Both the position numbers and the translations under genes were made by a program. From the NCBI GenBank assembly GCA_030847615.1, contig JAUMIR010000004.1:76043001-76107000 (forward strand): a stretch of 64,000 bases of DNA. Direction: 5' to 3'. Under the pieces are notes generated by a model. That model saw nothing but the letters and a program-made list of their open reading frames with translations. It was not told the DNA's origin and did not search any database. This document shows, one piece after another, positions 23,045 to 34,663 of this stretch. Position 1 is the stretch's first letter. Each line of letters begins with the position of its first letter. Source of the stretch: Gambelia wislizenii (lineage: Eukaryota; Chordata; Lepidosauria; Squamata; Crotaphytidae).

Positions 23045-24149
23045 CCAGAGTACCCCTTCAGGATATGAAATAGGGTATAAATATTAACCCCCCCAACAAT
23101 AGAAAGGTGTGCCACAGTGGACAAACCTGGCCACTCTCTGTCTTGGTATGCCCCCACACTGGAATCTCCTGTGCCACCCTCAGAGGCCTGTCTGAGTATC
23201 TTCGCTACATAAAACTCTGCTCTTCAAGACTGGTAACTATTGCCTTATTTCCTGAATCTCTCCCTCTATCCAATCTTTCTGCCTTACTCCTCTATAGCCT
23301 TGTATGGTTCTTAGGAACCTGTGTTGCATGTGTGAATGCATTTTGTGTTATTTCCAATAGAATTACTCTATTTTACTTTAAAGCTGGAGTGTTCTCTACA
23401 AAGGTGGAAATATCCCTGCGGTTACCCTCCTCTGCAGACATCTGTTTAAGCTAATAATTTCCCTAAATAATAATAGAGATCTTGGCATCATGGGTGGGCC
23501 TCTAAAGCACCCCCCAACTCTTAGGGTAACACTGGTCTGACTGCCCATGGGATGGAGTTCTACAACTGAGCTGCTGCTATAGAGAAAGTCCTATCTAGTA
23601 TACTTACCAACCTAGCCTATCAGGGTAACTGGGCACACAACATCTGTTTCACATCTGTACCCATCTGGTGGGCTATAGAGTTCCCTATTCCTGCCCTTAA
23701 ATGTTCCTATAGAAATACCCAGCATGGCAAGATGTCAAGTTACAATGTTCTGGAAATTGTTAGAAAACTTCAAAAGGAAGGTTCAGCAACATCCAAGGCT
23801 GGCCCAGTTTAAATGAGAAGTCTGAATAAGACTTAGCCTTGTTTCCCACTTCTGTCCCAAAACTATGCTCTATTTTCCTTTCTAGTTTTGCTCCTCCCCA
23901 TTTCCCATTCTACCAAGCATTTGGCATCATCATCACTTCCTCCACTAGCCAACCTGATGAAAACAGTAGTTGTAATTGCACTCAAGAGCTTCAGGTTCAT
24001 CAAGGCCTCTTTACACAAGCGTGAATGTAGAAAATAGGTACTTGAAAATGCATGCAGCGTACAAGTGTATTTCCTAGAGTTCCAGACTGCACATGTTGGC
24101 ATACAGGGACACTCCTCAGGGAACTGGTTGTAGTTCCTTGTTCAGTGTG

Positions 24150-24895
24150 CACTTAGAACAATATAGGAAGCTGCCTTATACTGAACCTAACCATTTGTAC
24201 ATCTAGCTCAGGTCTATCCATACTTGTTGGGGTGTAAAAGCTTAAAAATCAAAAATTCGTTAAAGATTCCAGGGTGCAAGCCCTTTGGGAAAGTTTTCTT
24301 CAAAGTTAAAATGGACAGGGATTAACTTCTAATATAGCAGCGTGCCAGAGACTGGAAAGTGGGACTCAATCAGTAAAGTACTCAGCCCCCCAAGCTGCTA
24401 AGAACAAAAGAAAAACAACTTCTTCTTGAAAGGAATACTTAAGCATTTACTAAATAGGAGGCTGCATTCTAATGGACTAAAGGATTTAGGTTAGGATAGA
24501 AGTCGTGACTCACCATCCAGTGTGACCTGGGAAAAATAAGGAAAGGCAGGCATCCCTATGGGAGCATGGAGGAATACATCTTTTTTTTCAGAGGTAGAAA
24601 AAGAGTAATAAAATTTTGAAACCACGTAGACCTTGGTCACATGATCATACAGCTTGGACTACAAGCCAAGCCCACTAAGGATAGGGGGAGGAGAAGGGGG
24701 AGGTACTCTTTGACATGCAGGAGGTCCCTAAAACTTCCTGAGACTTGCTTGCTCTAATAGCCAGGGTGCAGGAAGAATGCTGGATTTTTTCAACAATACT
24801 GTACTACCTACCTGGAGATGTCAAGAACTGAACATGTGACCTTCTGTGTGCAAAGCATGTGTCCTGCTATGACCTGCTATGGGCTCTCTTGCTCT
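24150..24895 (-). mobile_element. tRNA-derived SINE split by an inserted repeat
   Basis: The left part (24,150-24,225: ATAGGAAGCTGCCTTATACT, CATCTAGCTCAGGTCTATCC) and the right part (about 24,795-24,895: TACCTGGAGATGTCAAGAAC, TGTGTGCAAAGCATGTGTCC, the tRNA-like head region) belong to one SINE family. About 570 bp of other sequence lies between. Confidence 0.6.
24228..24785. repeat. LTR-like dispersed repeat, copy 2
   Basis: Begins TGTTGGGGTGTAAAAGC. Shares words and order with 7,856-8,320 (TTAAA-AATTC, GGGTGCAAGCCCTTT versus GGGATCTAGCCCTTTT, CTAAAGGATTTAGGTTAGG versus AAGAGGATTTAGGGCAGG, ACTCACC, GGTCACATGAT versus GGTCATGTGAT). It may be a solo LTR; class not established. Confidence 0.45.
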
Positions 24896-25576
24896 TATCC
24901 CTGTTTTATTTTATATTTTTTAGTCATGAAGTATAAAAGAAGGTCTTCTTTACATGTCCAGGCTTAACTTGGAGAAATAAGAATTGGTATATAGGTGCTG
25001 GGGTAGTGAATGCTGTCATAGTACTCTGGTGATCTAGGCCTTACTTTACTGATGTTATCAATAGTTCACCAGAAAGTACACTGCATAGTTCTATGCACTC
25101 ATAAGAATGAAACTGTTGCCCTCCAAAATGGTCCTCAAACCAGAGTCTCTTATGGCTTTATCAAGGACAAAGCACACTTCAGGTAAGAGTATCTGAGGAA
25201 TTTGATTTCTGAATTTCACTATGAAAGGTGCAGACTTGCTCTTCACCTCCCAACCAAATGTAGGTACCAGAACTTAAACATTATTGATCCACTTCTTGAA
25301 TGCTCTGATTCGGTTCTCAGTTCAAAAAACACACCAGGGTATTTTTTTTTTTTAAAAAAAATACAAGTACTGAGAGTAATTCTTCAAAAATATTATTGAA
25401 ATCTGCATTTTTCTGTGAATTAAAAAAAAGTAACTAGGAGATTTGTGGAGAGATGACACCAGAGATAAGAGAAACACAGCAGTATGAATGAAAGGAAAAA
25501 GGATAGGAATATGGGCCCAAAATGATTAATTTGTTTGAGCGAGTTTCATTACTGGGTAGAAGAAAAGTCCCATATA

Positions 25577-25700
25577 GAATCATAGAATCATAGAATTGCA
25601 GAGTTGGAAGAGACCACGAGGGCCATCCAGTCCAACCCCCCTGCCACGCAGGAAATCACAATCAAAGCATCCCCGACAGATGGCCATCCAGCCTCTGTAT
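25577..25700 (-). mobile_element. CR1 LINE extreme 3' end
   Basis: Reverse-oriented: the tail AGAATCATAGAATCATAGAA is the 8-bp CR1 repeat, followed by GTTGGAAGAGACCACGAGGG and GATGGCCATCCAGCCTCTG. Followed on the right by a TTTTGTATTTTGTATTT simple repeat (25,698-25,745). Confidence 0.9.
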
Positions 25701-25745
25701 TTTGTACTTTTGTATTTTGTATTTTGTATTTATAGTATTTTGTAA

Positions 25746-28456
25746 AGTCTCAGCTCATGAAGGAGAAGCACTGGCCCCACCCCCTCACAGATTAATGCGG
25801 CAAGAAACATGACAGAATGGATTTGTAGGCTCATATGTACAAAAATGACATGGATTAGAAAAAGACTGATTCAACCATTCCCAAATTTCCAGGTCATATT
25901 GTGAATGCTTTCCAGAGGAGGAGCAAAGTGACACAATTACTTTAAGGCAGGGGCACTCAGCACAGGTGTTCATACAGAGAGATTCACTGATAACATGTTT
26001 CCAGTTCCAGTTCCTGATCATTTAAATAACAACATTCCACCATGTTAAGGATTTGTTTTAATTTCCCCCTCCAGCCTGTTTTATATGTTGCTAGGGAGTA
26101 CTGGTGGCTATGCTTCCCCATCAACATGAAGATATCATCTTTTCTTACTAAATGCATATTTTAGCCAACACGTCCCAGAGGTAGAAATCTGGGCAAAAAT
26201 CAGATGGGGAGCTCAGACAACTACAATGCTTCTCTATATAAAAATAAAATCAAAGTCTTGAACATAGAAAACTAGCTATCAGGGTATATTAGTTTTTGTT
26301 CAGATATGCTAGCTTTCTATGTAGGTACTCATTTTATTTAGAATGGAGGAACATGCAGTCAGATTAATCCTCATTTGCAATGTGAAGCAGTTCAGTTTAG
26401 ATTAACGTTTAACATCCTGGTATAAAACCGACCTTTTTATTTAATCCCACACATACTCATCACAGGCTCCCAGGAAAAAAGGGGCAAACTCTACTCTCTG
26501 TTTTGGAGAAAAAGGTGGGGAAGCAGATGACCTCTCTTCTTAAAATTGATCCTGTTTTGGTTGTCTGTACCAGAAAGACATGGTTTGAATTTCTCTCAAT
26601 GGTCCACTCCTTTTGTTCACTTCTGATGGGCACTGATATTGAATTATGCACCACCACTGTTATTTAATGTTGGTTCAGTCTTGACTGTGCTATGATGCTT
26701 CTCCATATGTTAATACACTATGAAAATGAATGGAGATCTCCTCCCAATGTTGTATTACAGCAAGGCTGATGAAAATGTGAGCAAATAGGACAGGCAGCCA
26801 TATTAAAATATAAATTAATCCCTGTGTAGATTAACGCTTTGTGTCTTCACTCTGAACCTAGCCAGCTGAGTACCCAACACCATTAAACATAAGAGTATTA
26901 GCTAGCTAGAAACAGTCTATCCCATTTATGGTTAGGGTGGGAAGGAACAGCGCTGGAGTTATACAATAGACATCCTGGAGATCCATCACCACTTTTGGTA
27001 ATATAAAATATTACCACTACAACTGCTTTCCCATTCCTCCAGGTCAGAACACATTGCTAATGCTTCCCTTATGGGGGAGTCTAGATGCTAGAGGATAACA
27101 TATTACAGGATCTACCCAAGCAGTACAAAATACCCTCCTTATTCCTTCTGAAATGACTGGAAGCAGCGCTTGCTCACAACAGGCACCATGTTCAGATCCT
27201 ATACTTCCCTCTGGTGGCGAATGATGGAGAAATTCTGGGGTTAAGAGAAAAAAATGGCTAGATTTGGGGGTAAGGGGGAAACAGAGATGGCATATTTGAA
27301 AAGACACTCCACCTTGCTGGTTTAAACTAATAGTATTTTTCTGAAGTCTAGCATATAAATATACATATTTTGTATCAGAACCTACTTAGCTTTAGAGCTA
27401 GGAAAACCTAGGTGGGTGCAAAGGACAGGATTTTTGATACTGTAAGAGACAACGGTCGCTAAGCATTAAAAGAAGATTGATCTATCCTGCAGCCTATTAT
27501 CCAACAGCCTACTAAACCAGTAGGGATGTGAATAAAAAATTAAGAGGAGCAGCCCAGAGCTGGAAAGCCTCTAGAACAGAAATTTCAGGTGATCAACATA
27601 AGTAAGTGCTTCCTATTCTGGAAGTAAGTGTCTAGGTGAGGGAACAAGTACAGCCACGCCCTACCCACCAATATGGAAGAGTGGAATGAGAATAATGGAA
27701 AATACCCTTGTGAATTTTAACCTCATACATTTCTAGGAAGACCTTACTGGCTAGAATCAGCCATTTACTGCAGTCTGGTGGGAGTGACTGAAAGCCTATC
27801 AATTATGATAACAAAGTGGACTTGGAAGTCTGTCAGTCTCAATGCACATCCCCATTCCTGCTGTATGTATTATTTGGGGATGGAGATGGAAAGGAAAGGA
27901 GGCATTTGTGGCAGCTGTCCTGAGTGGGTCATCCTTCTGATCTAACAAAGTAGATTACTGGATAAAATGTGTTGCAGCCCTTAGATCAGCCATTTGTACT
28001 AGGATATAATAGGCCTGAAACCAGTGGGAAAATGCTAAGATAGAGAGAGCCTTTGCAGAACTAACAGCAGATTTGTGAGCTCAGCTGGACATACTGAAAG
28101 ACTGGTCAACAAGACAAGGCAGATCAATATAGCAAAGGACCACTTCCATGCAAGACAATTGTGGACTCTTAGGTCATCTTCACCAAAAGGTGCCTGGAGA
28201 TCCTAGGACTAAGCAGCAGAAATTGCCAAAAGACAGAGGGAAGCAGAACTTATCAAGGCAAAAACATTGAATAAAGTTAGCCTCTGCTCCCTTTTTGAAA
28301 AGCCTCATGGGCTGCCTAATATTTGAGAGTGATGAGAATTTGATAACAAAGAAAAATGTAGGGAAATTGAGTGTATAGCAAAATTTGCTGGTGTAAGGAA
28401 TCATAGCCTGTGTCGGGTGGTGGGTATCTGGCTGGGCAGTCAAATCAGGTTCAAGT
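25746..28456. other. No recognisable feature
   Basis: Intergenic. Short ORFs (up to 87 codons) have no recognisable similarity, and no repeat family was identified by eye. Confidence 0.5.
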
Positions 28457-28465
28457 AATCAGGCA

Positions 28466-29278
28466 TCTGTGCTCAAGTCCGTTCAGCAGTTCACCTACCT
28501 GGGAAGCATCATCTCCTCAGATGCCAAGATTGACAAAGAGATCGATCACAGATTAGCAAAGGCATATAGTGCATTTGGAAGACTTCACAAAAGAGTCTGG
28601 AGCAATAAACACCTGAGGCAAAGCACAAAAATCAGTGTGTATAGAGCCATCGTACTGTCTATCCTCCTTTATGGATCTGAAACATGGGTCACCTATCGCC
28701 ACCACCTACGACTCCTCGAGCGCTTTCATCAGCGCTGTCTACGCACAATCCTAAATATACACTGGACTGACTATGTGACAAATCTTGCTGTCCTTGAGCA
28801 AGCAGGGATCACCAGCATTGAGGCCATGAGATTGAGAACACAGCTGCGCTGGGCAGGGCACGTTTCTAGGATGGAGGACCATCGCCTCCCCAAAATACTA
28901 CTCTACGGTGAACTCGCCACGGGTCAGCGTGGGAGGGGCGCTCCAAAAAAGCGATACAAAGACTCCCTGAAACAACATCTCAGGCTTGGCCAAATTGATC
29001 ACCAACAGTGGTCCGCCCTGGCCTCACATCGGGAGGCATGGAGACGCACTATCCACAATGCTGCAGCCTTATTTGAGAACTCACGCCGAACAAGTCTTGA
29101 AGAGAAACGACAATGCAGAAAGAACCACAACCCAAAAACATCACCCAAGGAGACCTTCTGCTGTGCTTTTTGCAACCGGACTTGTTTATCTCGGATTGGC
29201 CTTTTTAGTCATCAGCGCGCTTGCAGAAAGCGCGAGATGAGTCCTTCCTGAATCTTCGTTTGCGAAGAAAAGCCAGAG
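28466..29278 (+). mobile_element. 5'-truncated LINE copy C (same family)
   Basis: Plus-strand copy flanked by the duplication AATCAGGCA (28,457-28,465 and 29,279-29,287). It starts just before the LKSVQQFTYLGS segment and ends GCCAGAGA with almost no tail. The stop codon is at 29,249-29,251 and the perfect hairpin CTTCG-TTTG-CGAAG at 29,254-29,267, so the 3' UTR is only about 27 bases. The frame is intact. Confidence 0.93.
28469..29251 (+). pseudogene. LINE C-terminal ORF fragment (260 codons)
   Basis: Open frame from the RT motif E region (FTYLGSIIS at residues 8-16) through LLYGSETW, RWAGHVSRMEDHRLPK and the terminal zinc knuckle CAFC...H...C. Nearly identical to the matching part of the copy at 12.5 kb, with a handful of substitutions. 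No catalytic FADD because of 5' truncation. Not a host gene. Confidence 0.9.
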
Positions 29279-29287
29279 AATCAGGCA

Positions 29288-30286
29288 AATAGGTGCCAGT
29301 GTGGGAGATGGCAGTGGCTAGATGGTGCAAAACGCAATTAGGGTTATGTAATCCATCAATGTTGTGTGTTCTGTTTGTGTCTCCTACCCTTTTCTACTGT
29401 GAGATCACATTCAGAGTTGGAAATTCCTCAGCCAAGCCACATGGGCCTGATTATGTGGTTGGATCTGTAGGCTGGTGGATGACAAGATACCCAAGGATGC
29501 GTGCTTTACCCGTATGTGGCTAAATGGTTAAAGAGCTGTTTTGTGGAATGGGCAGTGTGGGCACAGCCTTTTGCCTCTGACATGGATATTGCAGACCAAG
29601 CATATATATGAGCTTAACTTTAATTCTTCAATTCCCCTTGGTGGGGCTTGCATCCTGCATCAGCAGTGCTGTTTCCTGTCTTGGGGGATCTATACAGCAC
29701 ACTAACCACACAACTCCTGTAAGAGTGCACTTGTGACTTCTGTTTTTCCTTATCCTGGTTCCTCTCTTTCTCTCCTTGAAAAAACAACAACTCTTCTACA
29801 CAGATGGGCAGCTGCATCCACCAGCAAGATGTGAACTTTCACTGTAGGGAAACTTGCATCATTGTTACATGTGCCTCCTCCCCAGAAAGCTCACTGGGAT
29901 TTATACACTGCCTCTCTCTCCCTTCCTGTATTGTCAGTCAAAACTGTGGTTATTTGATGCACATGTGTTAGGTACACTGGGATCCAGCCACAAGCACCCC
30001 AGGGATCCCTGGAGGCTGTCTGTATCTGCTGTGGAGCTTCTCACAGTTGAAGGTGCTGTGGCATCTTTTGCTATGGAGGCAAGGGAACACTGTAAGACTG
30101 GTACAAAGGATCATACACTACACTAATGTTATGCTGGCATAAACATCACAAATAGGGTGAAAGCAGTGGACTACCCTATAGGTGGACAGAATGCCATGTG
30201 AGGATCAGCACAAGCCTGGTGACCAAATATGCTACTGTTATCCCTCTGAAAGGGGGCAGGATGTAGATTTGGATGTGCCAGACAGT
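29288..30286. other. No recognisable feature
   Basis: Unassigned DNA between LINE copy C and a SINE fragment. Confidence 0.45.
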
Positions 30287-30455
30287 AGGAAGCTCCCTTA
30301 TGTTAGCTCAGATTGCTTGTCCATCTGGTTCAATATTGTCTTCGCCAACTGGCAGCAGCTCTCTAAGGTTTCAAGTAAAGATATCCCCATTAACCACTAC
30401 CTGACCATTTAAGTGGGAGATGCCAGGAACTGGGAGTCCCACATGCACAGTACAT
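30287..30455 (-). mobile_element. tRNA-derived squamate SINE fragment
   Basis: Minus-strand copy: AGGAAGCTCCCTTATGTTAG, CCATCTGGTTCAATATTGTC, GGCAGCAGCTCTCTAAGG, GGGAGATGCCAGGAACTGGG. The head end is missing. Confidence 0.65.
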
Positions 30456-31315
30456 AAGCTCTCCCTAAGGTGCCTCTCTTAGATCTATAGTATGTAGACA
30501 TATGCTCTTTGTTACTGGTTCTGGGACATGGTTTGAGCTGAAACGATATTTGGATATCTGGGAATAAATGTCTTAACTGCTTGGATATTTGTGTCTGTGC
30601 ATGAAAAAATGCCATCAATTGAAGATGTTATATAAATGGGAAAACAGAAATGTGCATTAGGTTTTGGCACAAAAAACTAAATGTTAATGACGATCTTTTA
30701 GATGGATGCCCAGGTTACATGTTTTGAGGTACATGAAATTCATGGTATTGTTACATATCATCTTTTAATATTCATTTTAAAGAGTACTAGTTGAAATGGG
30801 GCCATTCAGGCAAGAAGTTCTAACTTGTAGTGAAAAATAGTATGAAAGAACACTGTGATGCCTGAAAATATATCTATCATCAAGGAAACAAACATGTATG
30901 ATCATCTCCTATGTTCTTAATTTTGTTAGCTGGGTAATTTATCTTATAATTCAGGCTAATCAAAATTTTTCTGGGGGCCAACATTTCTTGTCAAGGTCCT
31001 GACTTTTCCCTCAGTCTTTTGAAAAGCAATATACTTGATTTAGTGGGAAGAGCAGAGAAACTGCTTGCAGCAGTTTTGAATTTAAGACATGTAGGTGCCA
31101 GTTTTTTTTAACTGGACTAGAAGCAGTTTGGGAACCGAAGGAATTCTTGTTGCCTTGGGGAATCTGAGGCAGGACCAGTGGCTTTGCTGTTTGCTGAAGA
31201 CTTATTTGTTTCTGTTATGTATTTCTGCTTATGTATTTGTAAGAGAAGGACTATTACCAGAGGCAATACTGTAAGACCTCAGTGCTCTTTCTTTGAATGG
31301 AAATTAAACCTTTAA

Positions 31316-31896
31316 CTGCTGAACGGACTTAAGCACAGATTTGCTGAAGGCAATGTGGGGATGATGGTGTTCATCCTGTGGTGCAGGCTGGTAAAGAACT
31401 TCCGTTTTCTTCAGGTTGACTTCCAGCCCAAACAGCTCTGCAGCTGTTGCAAAGCAGGATGTTAGGTGTTGCAGAGCTGCTTCTGTGTGGGCAACAAGGG
31501 CTGCATCATCAGCGAAGAGCAGCTCACGGACTAGATAGTTTAGAGTCTTAGTGCGAGCCCTCAGAGGCTTAAGTTAAACAAGCTACCATCAATAAGGTAA
31601 CGTATATAGATGCCGTGCTCTTCTTCGAGCTCTGCCGTAGCCCTTTGGAGCATCATGCTGAAGAAGATTGTAAATAAAGTTGGAGCAAGAACACAACCTT
31701 GCTTCACTCCATTATGACAACGCAGAAAGAATCACAACCCAGAAATATCACCGAAGGAGACCCTCTGCTGTGCTTTCTGCAACCGGACTTGTTTATCTCG
31801 GATTGGCCTTTTTAGTTATCAGCGCGCTTGCAGAAAGCGCAGGATGAGTCCTTCCTGAATCTTCATTTGTGAAGAAAACCCAGAGAGGGAGAGAGG
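31316..31896 (+). mobile_element. LINE copy D with 5' inversion (twin-priming product)
   Basis: The left part (31,316 to about 31,713) is in reverse orientation and covers the NGVKQGC to KSVQQ region of the RT. The right part (about 31,714-31,880) is in forward orientation and covers only the last 50 codons, stop and hairpin. The segment between is deleted. The whole is bounded by AAACCTTTAA at 31,306-31,315 and AAACCTTTTAA at 31,897-31,907, so both parts entered in one event. The GA-rich tail GAGAGGGAGAGAGG lies before the right duplication. Confidence 0.92.
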
Positions 31897-32784
31897 AAAC
31901 CTTTTAATATTGTGCCTAACAGTGCTATCCCTGGGCTTCTCACTTTTGGAGAAAGTAGAAAGAAGTGCTGGAAAGTACCAGAGCAATCTGAAATATTACA
32001 GATTACAAATATGAAGCAATACTATCTGCTGCATACAGCATAGACACATGGAAGTTTTATGGCAGAAATGAAGTTTCCAAGTGTGTACATACAGAGAGGG
32101 AACTCATATTACCCTAGAGAAGTCATGAAGGCAGGTGAGATAGGAAGGACTATAAAGTATACAGATAGTTCAGGATTAAAACAAATAAATGATAGGTGGT
32201 TTCAAAATTTTGTTTGTGTCATGGAAACTAGGTTGGCCTTAATCTCTGGAGTGCTAGGCAAATATGCTGACTTTCCATCTTGATGAGAGATATTCCTCTT
32301 ACGTTACTGATGAGACGGTGGCTTTGAGGACAAGAGAAAGGACTAAAAAATAATTAGATGGATGGCAGACTAAAAAGGAGCAATGAAACAAAAAGCAGCC
32401 AAAAAGCACAGCTCATTTAACCTCTAAAAACAAATGCATCAATGTCCATATGTGTTTTCAGGGAAAGATGGCTGCTCTATCATCTATGTCAGGGAGCTTC
32501 ACCCACACCACTGTCTGTCTTTATGCACTTTTCCAGAAGGAAAGCTCAAACTCTACAGGGTCAGTCGCTTACACAAAGCAGTTCAACACAGGGATACAGG
32601 GAAGCAACATATATGGGGAAAAGCAGTTCCCTGCTGCTAATGTATGAAGAAGGAGTGTTAAAAATGACAAGTGAAAGTGAGAATACATTCAAAATACTAC
32701 AGAAAAGCACATGATGGAGGTAAGGACTATATGGAGAAAGGATGTAATTTTTTTTATGAACAAGATTTTTTTAAAAGAAATCAC

Positions 32785-32813
32785 AACCACCTCATATGTA
32801 ATTTAATTTTATT
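32785..32813 (-). terminator. Candidate distal poly(A) site
   Basis: On the minus strand AATAAA lies at 32,813-32,808. About 15-20 bases on comes CA/TA sequence suitable for cleavage, then a GT-rich element (GAGGTGGTTGTGATTTC). The order hexamer, cleavage zone, GT-rich element is that of a strong mammalian-type polyadenylation site. It would serve FOXP4 if the long 3' UTR is real. Confidence 0.42.
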
Positions 32814-34604
32814 GCATTTTATAATGCCATTGTCCATACAGATTACATGCAGCTAGATCTACTGTACAAGGGTTTACCGTCTGCCAGAGCAGACACACAG
32901 AAGTCCAGAGTACAAATACACAGCAATGCTATTTCCTTTATACAGAGTGGAAATATGGCAGTGTGAAGCAGTAAGAGGAGGATGGATCAAAGATTTACAG
33001 ACATCCTTTCCCCCTCCCCAGTAACCTTTCCTTTCACACTGACTTGCCACCTGCTAAAAGGATGATCACATCAAACCAACAAATGTGAGGAAGAAAAAAC
33101 CCACAATATTAAAGGTTACTGCATGTCTTGCCCCCTTTCTTTGACCCTTCCTGTGTACCAGAAGAAGGAAAAGACAACAGGGCAGAGTGCTGACATGCCA
33201 AAGTCCCCCACCTCCCACCATATGTTGGGTACTATGAGGGAGAAGAGATCCATTTGCAACAGAGAAAATTTAATTAGAAGAAGCCCCTGAAGGACAACAC
33301 AAAATATTATAAATGAACAAATCAGGTCATGCCAGGAGACATGTTAACCTCCCATTTTCATCCAGTGAGATCAATGACCCCCCCTGCTTATGCTGAATGG
33401 CTAAGCTGATATGGTTTGAGTCACTAGTCATTGGTTCTTGGGTGTTTTCCTGCCACCTGAGATTCAGTGAAAGATTTGGAAGACAAGAATGCCAAGTGGT
33501 GAAAAGCTCAGAGAAGCAGAGCATCAACTCTTTGGGAAGGTCACCAGGAAAACTGCTCCTCATAGCATATGAGCAAAATGAAAGAGCAGAGCAACTGATC
33601 TCCAGTATTTCACTCCTACAGTAGCACAGCCCCCTTACAATGAGTATTAAGAGAACTTCAAATTGATAATTGCATCAGCACTTTGAAACCTTCTAAACTG
33701 GAAAAAATGAAACACAAAATCCCAAACCAACAACCTCCTCTTGCAGATTCTGGAGCGTTTCTATGTTTATGTGGAGCTGAACACCTGAAAATTCAGAGCA
33801 TGGATAAAATAGGACAGAAATTTGTATAATTTTCATATTGGGATTTCTGACTTTCTCCTTGAAAAATATCTATATTAAAAATTATGTAAACAACATACAA
33901 AACTGAAACACACACCTTTGGTTTCATACAACATGTTTTGCTTCTGTTCCTACTGCTCTAACTCCCAGGAAGTGAGAAGGGAAGGGAAATGATTACACCA
34001 CTGTCTCAGGGTTTTTTTGGCAACTGTCTATCTCCTCCCATCTTCACCATTTCGACCAACTAATTTACAGAAAGAAAACAAACCAAAGACAACATAAAGA
34101 ATTGGAACAGCATCCAAGTCAAGATATAGAGAGATACAAGAATGGCTTCCTAAATTCCAGAACAAGGGGAAAAAAAACCTTTCTATAATATTCCCTGCAT
34201 TAGTTTCATCACAGGATAGTTAAACAGACAATAATAAACTAATTTTAGTAGGTTTTCAACCAGCATATAGATCAATATATACATATACTATCCTGCCACA
34301 AGTTGTGTTTGGTCTTTCCCGCACTACCCCTTTAAAAGCCATTTTGAGGTAACAAAAATAATAAAATATTTTAAAAATTAAGTACTACATGTAGTTTGAA
34401 TGAAATAAGAGTTCCATGAAAAGTTATTTGTGCAAAAACAGATGTACCTAATGTAATTGAAACTTGGGGAAGGCTAGCACTGCCAAGATACCTGTAGCCA
34501 AAGAAACAGACCCCACCTTGCCTAGACTCATGGCAGTCATACTGTTGCTTCAGCTCATACTGTATGAGGGACAACCAACCAGAATCATAAGAGCTTGGAG
34601 CCAT

Positions 34605-34608
34605 TAAA

Positions 34609-34660
<52 letters not shown>

Positions 34661-34663
34661 AAA
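34605..34663 (+). repeat. (GAAA)n microsatellite
   Basis: About 14 perfect GAAA units. On the FOXP4 strand this is a (TTTC)n pyrimidine tract inside the candidate long 3' UTR. Confidence 0.97.

Noticed and set aside
25577..25745. CRISPR-like short repeats (AGAATCATAGAATCATAGAA and TTTTGTATTTTGTATTT)
   Set aside because: The first is the 8-bp tail repeat of CR1 and the second a simple repeat; there are no spacers and the genome is eukaryotic.
1..32700. A neighbouring gene such as MDFI, which I recall lying downstream of FOXP4 in mammals
   Set aside because: I found no cysteine-rich I-mfa domain or other recognisable exon in this part; the gene may lie beyond the window.
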